Below are positions 28,287 through 38,654 of a DNA stretch of 64,000 bases, piece after piece. The notes under the pieces were generated by a model that was given only the letters and a program-made list of their open reading frames with translations, was not told the DNA's origin and searched no databases. Source of the stretch: Nitrospira sp. (GTDB lineage Bacteria; Nitrospirota; Nitrospiria; Nitrospirales; Nitrospiraceae); contig SWDI01000001.1 in assembly GCA_005116955.1 (NCBI GenBank), positions 541,508 through 605,507 of the forward strand, written 5' to 3'. The position numbers and the translations under genes were made by a program. The first letter of the stretch is position 1. Each line of letters starts with the position of its first letter.

Positions 28287-30527
28287 ATGAGGTTGCTCGC
28301 GCTCTCTCTGCGGTTTGTGCTTCCCCTGGTGATCGTGTTGGCCGTGATCGCCTATGGGGTCGTTCCGCTCGTCGACTCACTCCAATTGAAATGGTTTGTC
28401 CGTGATCTCGATATGCGGTCCAAACTCATGGTCAATACGATGGAGGGACCGCTGGCGGAGCTTCTGGTCAAGAACTCTAAAGACAAGATCTCTGCCTACT
28501 TTACGCGCATTATTCAGGATGAGCGGTTGCACGCCCTTGGCTTTTGCGACATCGAGAACAATCTGCTCTATGAGACCCAGGCTTATCCGCAAGACGTCAC
28601 CTGCAAGGATACGCTCGATCTCGCCCCCAACTCGTCCACCGTTCGGTCGTTCAGTAGCGGACCACTCCATATCATGTCGGCGTCCATCGAATCCAGCGGG
28701 CGCCGGCTTGGACGTCTGTTACTTCTCCAGGACATGAGGTTTATCCAACAACGGAGCAGCGATACCAAACGCTACGTCTTTTATTTATTTGCGGGTCTTA
28801 CGGCAGTTATTTCGCTCGTCACGGTGCTGGTCGCACATTTCAGCTGGAAAGAATGGGTGGCCGGGGTACGAGCGATGGTTAAGGGAGAAAGACTGCTGAC
28901 CCCTCTAACGCAAGGGCAACATGCTCCGGAACTCCAGCCGCTGGCGAAGGACTTGCGCTCGTTGGTCCAGGCTCTTGAGACCGATCGCCGCATGCGCGAT
29001 GAGACGCAGATTTCCTGGTCTCCGACCAGTCTCAAATCCATTCTTCATGAACAGTTCTCGGGCGATCAGGTGCTGATTGTGTCCAACCGGCAGCCCTATG
29101 CCCACTTTTGGCAAGATCAGAAAATTGTCGTGCAGGTGCCGGCGAGCGGGCTTGTCTCGGCGCTTGAGCCGGTGATGCGCGCCTGCTCCGGGACATGGGT
29201 CGCGCACGGGAACGGATCCGCGGATCGAGAGGTGGTAGACGGCCGGAACCATGTCAGTGTTCCGCCGACGCATCCCACCTATGAGATTCGGCGCGTGTGG
29301 CTGACCGCCGAAGAAGAGGCCGGATACTATTATGGGTTTGCCAACGAGGGGTTGTGGCCGCTCTGCCATATCGCTCACGTCCGGCCCACGTTCCGTTCAT
29401 CCGATTGGAAACACTATGTCGCCGTCAATGAGCGTTTTGCTCAGGCCGTCTACGAGGAGGCCACGACCGACAATCCGGTTGTACTCGTTCAGGATTACCA
29501 TCTAGCCCTGGTTCCAAAGCTCATCCGAGATCGATTGCCGACCGCGACGATCATCATGTTCTGGCACATTCCTTGGGCCAATGCGGAAAGTTTTGGAATC
29601 TGTCCTTGGAGACAGGAGATTCTGGAAGGGCTGCTCGGAAGCAGCATTCTGGGATTCCATACCAGAGTCCACTGCAACAACTTCATCGACTGTGTCGATC
29701 GGATACTCGAGGCACGCATCGATCGAAACAGTTCAACGGTTTCTTATGGGGGGAAGATGACAGCGGTCAACCCCTATCCGATCTCCATCGAGTGGCCGGC
29801 GCAGTGGTTGCGTGACCAGCCGCCGGTCCCTGAATGCCGAACCAGGTTGCGGGAGATGTGTGGGATGCCTCCGGATCGCTTCGTAGGTCTGGGGGTCGAG
29901 CGCCTGGATTATACGAAGGGGATCTTGGAGCGGTTCATGGCTGTGGAACGATTGCTGGAACTCCAGCCCGAATGGATCGGGAAGTTTACATTTATACAGA
30001 TTGCCGCTCCCAGCCGTTCCATGATCGAGCAGTACCAACATTTCACCAGCCAGGTCTATGCCTTGGCCGAGCAGATCAACAAGCGGTTTGGGCGAGACGG
30101 GTATGAGCCAATCTGCTTGCGGATGCAGCATCACGAGGCGTCTCAGGTCTGCGAGTGTTACCGTGGCGCAGACCTTTGTGTGGTCAGTAGCCTCCATGAC
30201 GGCATGAATTTGGTTGCGAAAGAGTTCGTTGGTGCTAGGGACGACGAGCAGGGAGTGCTAATTCTGAGCCAATTCACCGGAGCCGCTCGAGAACTGACGG
30301 AGGCGCTTGTCATCAATCCCTACGACATCGATCAATTCGCGGCCGCGCTTCACCTTGGCCTGACGATGCCGAAGGTGGAACAGCGGGCCAGGATGCAGAG
30401 CATGCGTGGACTGATTCAGGAGTTCAATGTGTATCGCTGGGCCGGTCGTATGCTCATCGATGCCGCCCGCATGAGACAAAAGGAGCGAGTCATGCAACAG
30501 GTGCGGCGGCCGAGTCTGCTGAGTTGA
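28287..30527 (+). CDS. otsA: Trehalose-6-phosphate synthase (GT20) with N-terminal two-TM extracytoplasmic sensor-like domain
   Basis: LVQDYHLALVPKLIRDRLP, FWHIPWANAESFGICPWRQEIL, GVERLDYTKGILERF; N-terminal TM-loop-TM. Confidence 0.9.
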   Translation: MRLLALSLRFVLPLVIVLAVIAYGVVPLVDSLQLKWFVRDLDMRSKLMVNTMEGPLAELLVKNSKDKISAYFTRIIQDERLHALGFCDIENNLLYETQAYPQDVTCKDTLDLAPNSSTVRSFSSGPLHIMSASIESSGRRLGRLLLLQDMRFIQQRSSDTKRYVFYLFAGLTAVISLVTVLVAHFSWKEWVAGVRAMVKGERLLTPLTQGQHAPELQPLAKDLRSLVQALETDRRMRDETQISWSPTSLKSILHEQFSGDQVLIVSNRQPYAHFWQDQKIVVQVPASGLVSALEPVMRACSGTWVAHGNGSADREVVDGRNHVSVPPTHPTYEIRRVWLTAEEEAGYYYGFANEGLWPLCHIAHVRPTFRSSDWKHYVAVNERFAQAVYEEATTDNPVVLVQDYHLALVPKLIRDRLPTATIIMFWHIPWANAESFGICPWRQEILEGLLGSSILGFHTRVHCNNFIDCVDRILEARIDRNSSTVSYGGKMTAVNPYPISIEWPAQWLRDQPPVPECRTRLREMCGMPPDRFVGLGVERLDYTKGILERFMAVERLLELQPEWIGKFTFIQIAAPSRSMIEQYQHFTSQVYALAEQINKRFGRDGYEPICLRMQHHEASQVCECYRGADLCVVSSLHDGMNLVAKEFVGARDDEQGVLILSQFTGAARELTEALVINPYDIDQFAAALHLGLTMPKVEQRARMQSMRGLIQEFNVYRWAGRMLIDAARMRQKERVMQQVRRPSLLS

Positions 30528-30537
30528 TGGAAGGACC

Positions 30538-31365
30538 ATGGATTATCTTTTGACGGAAAAAGGGAAGCGTGATCTGGAGGCCATCCTGAAGGATCGGTCT
30601 CTTTATGCGTTTGATTTTGACGGGACTCTGGCGAAGATTGTCCGAGAGCATCATGCGGCTCGGCTCTCGCGCCCCATCCGTTTCTGGCTTGAGAAACTCT
30701 CGAAGCGCGCTCCCACCGCCATTATCTCGGGACGCTCGGTGGATGACTTGCGCTCACGTGTCGGGACTGCCGTGCCTCACTTGATTGGAAACCATGGCTC
30801 AGAAGGTCCTCACACGCGCCAGGAGGATATCCGGCAAGTCCGAGAGACCAGTTCTGGCTGGCTGGAATTGATTACCGGACGATTTCAGGATGAGCTGACT
30901 CGAAGCGGTGTAGTCGTCGAGAATAAATCCTATTCGCTCTCATTCCATTATCGAACGGTCGATCAGCGAGACGAGGCCCGGGCGCTTATCGCTCGCATCA
31001 TTGCTGAATTGTCTCCTCCTCCTCGCATTGTCCTTGGGAAGTCCGTCGTCAATGTGATGCCGCCCACGGCGTCACACAAGGGAACGGCATTGCTGGAGTA
31101 CATGCGCAGACTTGACTGTAGCGCGGCTCTCTACGTGGGAGACGATGAGACTGATGAGGATGTCTTTGCGCTTCGGGATCACCGCATTCTTACCGTGCGA
31201 GTCGGCAAGAAGAAGGGGTCCGCTGCTCGGTATTTCCTCAAAAGACAGACGGAAATCACCGAGATGCTTCGACTTCTCGTCGAGGTCGGTGACCAAAGCA
31301 TTCACACCTGGAGCGGCTGCCATGAACAGGGAGCCACTCGGCCTGTTCAGCACCCCACCGAATAG
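30538..31365 (+). CDS. otsB: Trehalose-6-phosphate phosphatase
   Basis: YAFDFDGTLAKI HAD motif, IISGRSVDDL, YVGDDETDEDVF; downstream of otsA. Confidence 0.92.
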   Translation: MDYLLTEKGKRDLEAILKDRSLYAFDFDGTLAKIVREHHAARLSRPIRFWLEKLSKRAPTAIISGRSVDDLRSRVGTAVPHLIGNHGSEGPHTRQEDIRQVRETSSGWLELITGRFQDELTRSGVVVENKSYSLSFHYRTVDQRDEARALIARIIAELSPPPRIVLGKSVVNVMPPTASHKGTALLEYMRRLDCSAALYVGDDETDEDVFALRDHRILTVRVGKKKGSAARYFLKRQTEITEMLRLLVEVGDQSIHTWSGCHEQGATRPVQHPTE

Positions 31366-31383
31366 ATTCAGAGACGCGTGTCC

Positions 31384-32931
31384 TCATTCCAGTAATTGCG
31401 ATCGTTCTCGCCCAAGGAGAAGATCGTAGGGGGCAAAGTCGTCGCTCAGGACAACGCCAGGTGGCCAGGGTTCGGTTCGGCGAGTACTCAATAACGCGAT
31501 TGTTTCCATCGGCAGGCGCTGATGCATCGCCAAGTCCGTGACCTTCGCCACAAGACTACTTTCTGATTCATGCTCTATCGGACGGCCTCCAAAGAAGATC
31601 AGATTCTTGGCCGGGGTCATTCCTGTTTTCCACGGCCCCTCGACGCCGAATGTGGTGAGGACTGGAAAGGCCTGTCGCATGGTTTGAACCACTGCAGCGG
31701 CTCGAGCGAGGTCGCCTTCTTTACCGGATGAAGCCAGATTGACTGCGACGATTCCCTCCGGGTTCAGGTGCCTTCGCATCAAGGAATAAAACTCTGTCGT
31801 GGTGAGATGAAAAGGGATCATATCTCGCGCGAAGGCGTCGATCCACATGACATCGTACGTGTGATCCGTCGCGTTGAGAAAGGCTCGACCGTCCTTTACG
31901 AAGACGTGATGATTCGCCGGCGGGCGGTACTCAAAATACTCTTCGGCCATTCGGACGACGACCGGGTCGAATTCCACAATATCCAACTCTAAAGTCGGCC
32001 AGTGCCGTGCCAACCACTTTGCGAGCGAACCACCTCCATGACCGAGAATGAGACCGCGCTTTGGCTCGGACACCAATGCCAGTGAAGACACCATCATTTG
32101 GCTGTAGGGGAGAAAGAGGGTTGTCGGATCGACTTTCCACATCGTGGCGTGGAACGTACGATCCAATACGAGATACCGGAAGAGATTGTCTTCGCGAATG
32201 CGGACCTGCTGGTACGGACTTTCCTCTTGATAGATAGGGGTCTTCAATCGTTGGATTGGGTTGAGAGCCATGGTTCCCAATAGGGCGAAGCAACCGAGGA
32301 TCATCAGTGATACCAAGGGGCGGGCTGATGTTCCTTTTATAAACCACAAGAACCCAAGTCCGACTTGAATACCACCCAGCCAGGCCATGAGCGATTGGCT
32401 TCCGAGCCACGACAAGAGAAAGAAGGCAGTGCCCCAGGTTCCGGCCAGACTGCCGATGGTCGACAGGGCAATCATGCGGCCTGTCTGCCGGCCGATGTGC
32501 TCCATGTCGGCGACTGCCAAACGCAACATGGCCGGCAAGACGCCGCTGAGCCCGAACGCGGGAGGGGCGAGGAGTGCGGTCGCGGCGAGGCAAGGGCCCC
32601 AGCGAGGGTCTTGCACCAGCTTCTCGATCTCAAACAGAATAGGTTGGTTCGCCCACGCGACGAGAAATGTCCAGCTTCCTGAAAAAAGCAACAGGGCGGC
32701 CAGCACCCCACTGCCAGTATAGCGATCCGAGATCCACCCGCCGAACGCGTATCCGCTGCTCATAGCGGCCAGGATCACTCCTATCAGTGCACCCCAGACA
32801 AACAACGAGCTGCCGAAGACGGGAGCCAAGAGCCGGCTGCCAAGGATTTCCAACGCCATCACCACCGCTCCAGTCACGAGGGCGGTCAAGAGCAGAAACC
32901 AGCGGGGAATATGTGCAGGATGTACAGTCAT
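31384..32931 (-). CDS. Membrane-fused spermidine synthase-like protein
   Basis: N-terminal TM half; RGLILGHGGGSLAKWL, DIVEFDPVVVRMAEEYF, YDVMWIDAFARD. Confidence 0.85.
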   Translation of the reverse strand: MTVHPAHIPRWFLLLTALVTGAVVMALEILGSRLLAPVFGSSLFVWGALIGVILAAMSSGYAFGGWISDRYTGSGVLAALLLFSGSWTFLVAWANQPILFEIEKLVQDPRWGPCLAATALLAPPAFGLSGVLPAMLRLAVADMEHIGRQTGRMIALSTIGSLAGTWGTAFFLLSWLGSQSLMAWLGGIQVGLGFLWFIKGTSARPLVSLMILGCFALLGTMALNPIQRLKTPIYQEESPYQQVRIREDNLFRYLVLDRTFHATMWKVDPTTLFLPYSQMMVSSLALVSEPKRGLILGHGGGSLAKWLARHWPTLELDIVEFDPVVVRMAEEYFEYRPPANHHVFVKDGRAFLNATDHTYDVMWIDAFARDMIPFHLTTTEFYSLMRRHLNPEGIVAVNLASSGKEGDLARAAAVVQTMRQAFPVLTTFGVEGPWKTGMTPAKNLIFFGGRPIEHESESSLVAKVTDLAMHQRLPMETIALLSTRRTEPWPPGVVLSDDFAPYDLLLGRERSQLLE

Positions 32932-33127
32932 CGATTTGGGTAAAGGTGTTGAGCCTCTCTCCTAATAGAGTGGGAAACGGCGTCGGATTGTACTCAACGC
33001 ATTTTCCGAGAGTCAACGAAACTTGGAGGACCGTCCATAGTACTGTTCGCTCCTGGAATTCGTTGCTCCATAAGGCTCAGGTTGTTATACTTTCACACGA
33101 TTTACGTAATGCAACGAGGAGGAGCCC

Positions 33128-34453
33128 ATGCACATCAGTGTGATTGGAAGCGGTTACGTCGGACTCGTCACAGGAGCTTGTTTCGCCGAGTTTGGCGTTC
33201 ACGTCACCTGCATGGACAGTGACAGCCGAAGAATCGAGAAGCTTGAAAAAGGCGACGTCCCGTTTTATGAACCAGGTCTCAAGGAATTGGTGGCCAAGGG
33301 GATCAAAGAAGGCCGACTCAGTTTCACCACGGACATTGCGAAGGCCGTCGAGAAGGCGTTGGTCATCTTTATCGCTGTTGGGACTCCCCCTAGGGGTGAT
33401 GGGTCTGCCGATCTCTCGTATGTGGAAGAAGTCGGCAAAGGGATTGCGCGGCACATGACGGGCTACAAGGTCATCGTGACCAAGTCCACGGTACCCGTCG
33501 GCACTGGCGCAAAACTTCGTGAGGTGATTGCCAAGGCTCAGGCGAATGCCTTGGGATTCGACATGGTCTCAAATCCAGAGTTTCTCCGTGAAGGGTCGGC
33601 CATCGAAGACTTCATGCGACCGAATCGCGTGGTGATCGGGGCGGACAGCGATCAGGCAGTGGCGATCATGAAGGATCTGTATCGCCCGCTCTATCTCATT
33701 GAAACCCCCATCGTTGTGACCGACGTGCCGACCGCTGAGCTCATCAAATATGCCTCCAATGCCTTCCTGGCGACGAAGATTTCGTTCATCAATGAGATCG
33801 CGAACCTGTGCGAAAAAGTCGGAGCCAATGTTCAAATGGTGGCGAAGGGCATGGGGCTTGACCATCGCATTGGCGGGAAGTTTCTTCATGCAGGCCCGGG
33901 CTTCGGAGGCTCATGCTTCCCGAAAGATCTCGCCGCACTTATTCAGACCGGCGAGCGCCATGGCTATCCTATGCAGATTGCTTCCGCGGCTTCACGGGTG
34001 AATGATATTCAGCGAGAACGGATGATCGAGAAGATCCGGGAGGCGGTTGGGGGGCTGAAAGGGAAGACGTTGGCGATGCTGGGCCTTTCATTCAAACCCA
34101 ATACCAATGACATTCGTGAAGCCCCGGCTTTGGCGATTGGTCGAGCCCTCCTGGCCGAGGGTGCGAGCATTCGCGCGTATGATCCGGAGGCCTTAACAGA
34201 GGCGTGCCAGATCATGCCTGAACTCCAGCCCTGCCGAGACACCTACCACGCGGCTGAAGGAGCGGACGCTGTGGTGATTATGACCGAGTGGAATGTGTTT
34301 CGAACCTTGGACTTTGAAAAGCTGAAGTCGATCATGCGCGTTCCTGTCTTGCTTGATCTCCGAAACGTCTATGACCCTGAACGCGTTGGGGCTGCTGGCT
34401 TCAAATATGTATCGGTAGGGCGTATGGCACGGAGTCCTAAGAGCACTCGCTGA
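33128..34453 (+). CDS. ugd: UDP-glucose 6-dehydrogenase
   Basis: MHISVIGSGYVGLVTGACFAEFG; GPGFGGSCFPKDLAAL. Confidence 0.95.
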   Translation: MHISVIGSGYVGLVTGACFAEFGVHVTCMDSDSRRIEKLEKGDVPFYEPGLKELVAKGIKEGRLSFTTDIAKAVEKALVIFIAVGTPPRGDGSADLSYVEEVGKGIARHMTGYKVIVTKSTVPVGTGAKLREVIAKAQANALGFDMVSNPEFLREGSAIEDFMRPNRVVIGADSDQAVAIMKDLYRPLYLIETPIVVTDVPTAELIKYASNAFLATKISFINEIANLCEKVGANVQMVAKGMGLDHRIGGKFLHAGPGFGGSCFPKDLAALIQTGERHGYPMQIASAASRVNDIQRERMIEKIREAVGGLKGKTLAMLGLSFKPNTNDIREAPALAIGRALLAEGASIRAYDPEALTEACQIMPELQPCRDTYHAAEGADAVVIMTEWNVFRTLDFEKLKSIMRVPVLLDLRNVYDPERVGAAGFKYVSVGRMARSPKSTR

Positions 34454-34465
34454 GCGGAGCTCGCA

Positions 34466-34613
34466 GGGCATTCAAAAAAGCCGTTCGGTAAGGCCGCAGC
34501 GAGTGAAGAGGCAAATCGTACTCTGCGCCGTACGGTGAGCCTCTGAGCCCGCATCGCCAACTTTGCGAGGCGTGCGATGCGAGAATGCCGCTGGCGGATG
34601 TTTTCAATACCCT
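34466..34613 (+). repeat. Intergenic palindromic repeat, copy B (with internal hairpin insertion)
   Basis: ttcaaaaaagccgttcggtaaggccgcagcgagtgaagaggc ... gagcctctgag ... gagaatgccgctggcggatgttttcaataccct. Confidence 0.8.
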
Positions 34614-34614
34614 G

Positions 34615-35325
34615 CTAGGTCAACCTCGGCAACTCAGCTTTCGGGGTGTCCTTCGTTTTCGGTTTGTATCCCATTCGATCGAGCACCTTCATGATTCGGG
34701 TTGTCAGCCGATCATCGGCGTCGGTCAACGCAGTGGCCAGCGGTTCGACGGCTGGTTTGCCGATCTTCCGAAGAATCTCAGTTGCGGATTGACGAATTTC
34801 GTCCTCTTCGGATACTAGGAGTGGAATAAGCGATGGCACGGAGGGGCCACCGAGTTTGATCAACGAATCATAGGCGCGTTGCCGCACGTCACCAACTTCG
34901 TCGCTCAACGCCGCCACCAAGGGATCGATGGCGCGCGGATCTTTCAACTCCCCCAAGACCTCTGCTGCGTACTTTCGATTCAACCAGTGTGAATCTCTGA
35001 GATCGAGCAACATGGCGTCGGCTTTGGCGGCGTTCGGATCTTTCGCGCGAATCTTAAAACTCTTCGCGACCCGCTTCCCGCCTTCTTCGACCACACGGAT
35101 CGTGGCACCGTCTCCGACCTTGATCCTTTTGAGGTCCTCCAGCGCTTCCTCGGCCACATCCAGCACGACGGTCTTGCCGTCGTAAGCCAAGAGCTCGACC
35201 TCGAGCTGTTTGCTCTCAGGGTTGACCGCCACAACCCGCTCGGTGACCAGGTTGAACCCATCCTTCTTCTCTCCACCTTTCAGCGCGATCTGAATCAACT
35301 TCGGAGCTTCATCCGCCATGGGCAT
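34615..35325 (-). CDS. HEAT/PBS-lyase-like repeat protein with N-terminal non-repeat domain
   Basis: LGELKDPRAIDPLVAALSDEVGDVRQRAYDSLIKLG-type repeats. Confidence 0.88.
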   Translation of the reverse strand: MPMADEAPKLIQIALKGGEKKDGFNLVTERVVAVNPESKQLEVELLAYDGKTVVLDVAEEALEDLKRIKVGDGATIRVVEEGGKRVAKSFKIRAKDPNAAKADAMLLDLRDSHWLNRKYAAEVLGELKDPRAIDPLVAALSDEVGDVRQRAYDSLIKLGGPSVPSLIPLLVSEEDEIRQSATEILRKIGKPAVEPLATALTDADDRLTTRIMKVLDRMGYKPKTKDTPKAELPRLT

Positions 35326-35346
35326 GTATCCTCTATATGATTTGAG

Positions 35347-36114
35347 TTATTGCGGTTCAGGTGTCCAGCCGAGACTGGCTAGCACTGCCTCGACAGTTTC
35401 CTGGACCATCGTGTTCTCGTCTTGAAGCAGCGCCAGCAGGGGCTGAACGGATTCTGTTGCGCCAAGCCGCGCGAGTGATTCGGCGGCGTTGCGTCTGACC
35501 AACCAGTCTTCATCTTTCAGTGACTCGATCAACGGGGTGACGGCTCGGCGATCACCGATCTTGCCCAATGCCTCGGCCGCGTGACGCCGAACCATCCAGT
35601 TGGAACCTAAGAGTCCATCGATCAAGGCCTCCACCGCCCGCACGTCGCCGATCTTCTTCAACACCCGAGCTGCATCTTCGCGTAGGGTGTTGTCCATGAG
35701 TGCATCGATCAACCCAGGCACCGCTTGTGAATCGCCGATCCGCTCCAGCGCCCACACCGCTGCCGTTCTGACGGCGCCGTCACGGTCATGAATCGCCTTG
35801 ACCAGAGGCTCAGTGGCACGTCGGTCCCGCAATTTCCCTAGCACCGAGGCCGCCTGTTCTCTGATCGCCCAAGAATCATCTTGCAGGGCTTCGATCATGG
35901 GTTCGACCACGGAGGGCCCCATCCGAACGACCGCGCTGGCCGCAGCCTCTCGAATCACCACATCTTCATCGGCCATGAGGCCAATCAACCGAGGAAGCGC
36001 CTCGGGACCAGTCTGGCCGAGGCTCGCGATCGCATGGTTGCGTAAGGCCTCGTTCTCGTCGTGCAATGCGTGAATGAGTTGATCGATTTGATCAGATGCA
36101 CCGTGTTCAGTCAT
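35347..36114 (-). CDS. HEAT-repeat protein
   Basis: Tandem ~31-aa units (LGKLRDRRATEPLVKAIHDRDGAVRTAAVWAL...); likely start MTEHGASDQ at 36114, 8-bp overlap with upstream gene. Confidence 0.9.
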   Translation of the reverse strand: MTEHGASDQIDQLIHALHDENEALRNHAIASLGQTGPEALPRLIGLMADEDVVIREAAASAVVRMGPSVVEPMIEALQDDSWAIREQAASVLGKLRDRRATEPLVKAIHDRDGAVRTAAVWALERIGDSQAVPGLIDALMDNTLREDAARVLKKIGDVRAVEALIDGLLGSNWMVRRHAAEALGKIGDRRAVTPLIESLKDEDWLVRRNAAESLARLGATESVQPLLALLQDENTMVQETVEAVLASLGWTPEPQ

Positions 36115-37207
36115 GCTCAGTATCCTCTTCGGGGGGCTGGCTTTCTGTGGCCATGATGGCGTCAAGTTTATCGGCGATGAGACCTGCATTATAGGCTACG
36201 AGGCCGTCACGATCTGTGCGGAGCCGGTCAAAGAGGTCCTTGTATGGATGCAAGACTCCGACATCCTTGATCTTGGCCAAAGCCTCCATGGCAAACACCC
36301 GTAGCGGACGGATAGGGATAGCGTCAAGATAGAGTCGAGTCGGCCGAGCATCGCCGATCAGTCCAAGGGATTTGATCGCCAACTCTTTGACCCCGGTATC
36401 TTTGTCCTGTTCTAAGCGCTTCATCAACGGTTCGACGGCTCGCACATCTCCGATTTTTCCCAATAAGTCGGCTGCGGCTTCGCGCACGAGCCAATCGTCG
36501 TCTTCGAGATATTCAATCAGGATTTCTACGCTCGGTCGTCCAATTCTGAGCAGGTCGATGACCGCCGTCATACGAGCTTCTTCGCGCTCGCTGGCTCCTT
36601 CGACTTCACGCAAGGCTTCGAATGTGTCGTCGATTCGTTCCCGGATCGCGCCCAGTTTCTTCAACGTGCCAACGGCGATATCTCGAACCGCCGGCTGGCC
36701 CATGGCATCGATGAATGCATCAAGGGAACGGGGATCCAATAATTGATCGAGCATCAGTGCTGCTGCAATTTGCGCATCCTGATCAGGATGTTTCAGCATG
36801 TCGCAGAGGGGCAGGACGGATGTGGGAATCGCCCCGATCAGGTGGCTCAGGGCCTGTCTGGTCACGGGTTCCTGAGTCGTGGGAAGCAAGGCAACTAGCA
36901 CCCGAGCTGTGTCCGTATCGAGCACCCCTGCCATCTGTTCAAGGGCTGCCGCACCGGCTTTCCGAACGACCTCCTCATCATGTTCGAGTAGTCCGACGAG
37001 GGCCACTCCGGCTTGCGGGTCTTTGATACGGGCCAGCATCGCGGCGGCTTCTTTTTTCAATTCGGTGGGCCCTGACCCTAGGGCGTCGATGAGTGCCTGT
37101 ACTGAACGAGGACCGCCCGCCACACAGGCGGCCGTCGCTCGCATACGGCGCCAATCCTCTTCATGGATCAGTTCAGATACCAGTGTTTCAATCGTTTCTT
37201 TAGGCAT
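36107..37207 (-). CDS. HEAT-repeat protein
   Basis: LVREAAADLLGKIGDVRAVEPLMKRLEQD-type repeats. Confidence 0.9.
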   Translation of the reverse strand: MPKETIETLVSELIHEEDWRRMRATAACVAGGPRSVQALIDALGSGPTELKKEAAAMLARIKDPQAGVALVGLLEHDEEVVRKAGAAALEQMAGVLDTDTARVLVALLPTTQEPVTRQALSHLIGAIPTSVLPLCDMLKHPDQDAQIAAALMLDQLLDPRSLDAFIDAMGQPAVRDIAVGTLKKLGAIRERIDDTFEALREVEGASEREEARMTAVIDLLRIGRPSVEILIEYLEDDDWLVREAAADLLGKIGDVRAVEPLMKRLEQDKDTGVKELAIKSLGLIGDARPTRLYLDAIPIRPLRVFAMEALAKIKDVGVLHPYKDLFDRLRTDRDGLVAYNAGLIADKLDAIMATESQPPEEDTEHD

Positions 37208-37218
37208 GGGTACTTTGT

Positions 37219-37340
37219 CGGCTGTTGAAAAAGTCCGTCAGTATCATTCTCGCATCTCTCAGAGGCTCAACATACGAACAGCGTATGCTTTGCCGCTTCG
37301 CTTGCTGGGGTCTTGCTGAACCGGACTTTTTGAACATCCT
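37219..37340 (-). repeat. Intergenic palindromic repeat, copy C
   Basis: gctgttgaaaaagtccgtcag...cagaggctcaacatac...cgcttcgcttgctgg...ggactttttgaacatcct. Confidence 0.82.
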
Positions 37341-37417
37341 ATGGGATATTCGGCTCCTAATCCGAGATCATTCGGCAGCACCTAGGCAGCGGTACCGAAA
37401 TGGTTTTCAATATTCTG

Positions 37418-38512
37418 CTAAATTCTGCCCGGTCTCCAGCCGATTAAGGCCAAGGTTTCCTTCACGTGATAGCGCACGTTGTCATCCGTCGGCTCGGCCA
37501 GCAACGGGAGGAGCAACGGGATCGCCTTCGACCGGTATTGAGCCAAGGCTGCCGCGGCTTCCGCCCTCGTGAAGGTCGAGTGAAGCGCCGCCACCAACGT
37601 CGGCAGTGCCGATTCATCGCCGACCATCCCCAAGGCACGGACGGCGGCGGCTTGTGCCATACGATCTTCTGTCCACTGATCGCCGCAGCCCGAGACCGCC
37701 CGCATGTGGTCTGGTGGGGTCACGCCTTGTGCCGCTGCAAGCAACATCGGTACGGCTCGACGATCTCCGATGCGGCCCAGTGCGTCAATGGCCAAGATGC
37801 GCAGCCCCGGCTCTTTCATGACGGTCAGCAAGTACTCGACAGCTTGAGAATCTCCGATGTCTCCTAACGCTCGAATGGCATCTTCACGGACCGCGGAATC
37901 ATGATCGTTGAACAATAGGGACAGCAACGGTTCAACTGCTAGTGATGATTTTGTTTTTCCCAGTGCCTCCACGGCATGTAGTCGGACGAGCCAATCTCCG
38001 TGTGTCGTCGCGTCCCGCAAGGCGGGGAGTGCCGGCTCACCGATTGCCGCCAATGCCGTCGAAGCTTCTTCTCGCACCGCTTTGACCTTATCTTGGAGCA
38101 GAGGAATCAAATGCGGCACCGAGGCCTGATCGTTGATCCGTCCCAAGGCTCGAGCGGCCTGCATACGAACGATCCAATCGGAGTTCTTAAGCGACTCGAT
38201 GAGTGGAGCCAGCACCCGACTATCGGCAATGGAGGCCAACACCGCCGAAGCCGCTTCCTGTACTGCCAGCTGAGGGTCGGAGAGACAGAGTCCCAGTACG
38301 GGAACCGATGGTTCTCCGATTGCTGTCAGGGCTCCGATCGCCGCCTCGCGGACCGCACGGTCGGAATCTCGAAGCAAAGAGACCAACGGGCCCACAGCCC
38401 GTGGGTCACGCATCGTGCCGAGCAACATCGCGGCTTCTTCACGGATAGCCCAATCATCATCAGTGAGCGCGGCGATTTGTTCAGCGACTGTGTCACCCAT
38501 CTGGAGCCTCAT
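37418..38512 (-). CDS. HEAT-repeat protein
   Basis: DDDWAIREEAAMLLGTMRDPRAVGPLVSLLRDSDRAVREAAIGAL and further repeats. Confidence 0.9.
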   Translation of the reverse strand: MRLQMGDTVAEQIAALTDDDWAIREEAAMLLGTMRDPRAVGPLVSLLRDSDRAVREAAIGALTAIGEPSVPVLGLCLSDPQLAVQEAASAVLASIADSRVLAPLIESLKNSDWIVRMQAARALGRINDQASVPHLIPLLQDKVKAVREEASTALAAIGEPALPALRDATTHGDWLVRLHAVEALGKTKSSLAVEPLLSLLFNDHDSAVREDAIRALGDIGDSQAVEYLLTVMKEPGLRILAIDALGRIGDRRAVPMLLAAAQGVTPPDHMRAVSGCGDQWTEDRMAQAAAVRALGMVGDESALPTLVAALHSTFTRAEAAAALAQYRSKAIPLLLPLLAEPTDDNVRYHVKETLALIGWRPGRI

Positions 38513-38654
38513 GTAGCCAAGCTGTTGACCCTAACATACTGATTTTCAGGGGGTCAATGAAGGTATCCCACCGCGATTTCCCCTAGAAACCTGGTGTGAA
38601 AAAGCACAGTATAGTGCCTCGACAGTTTTGTATTCTAACAGCTGGAGGCTATGT

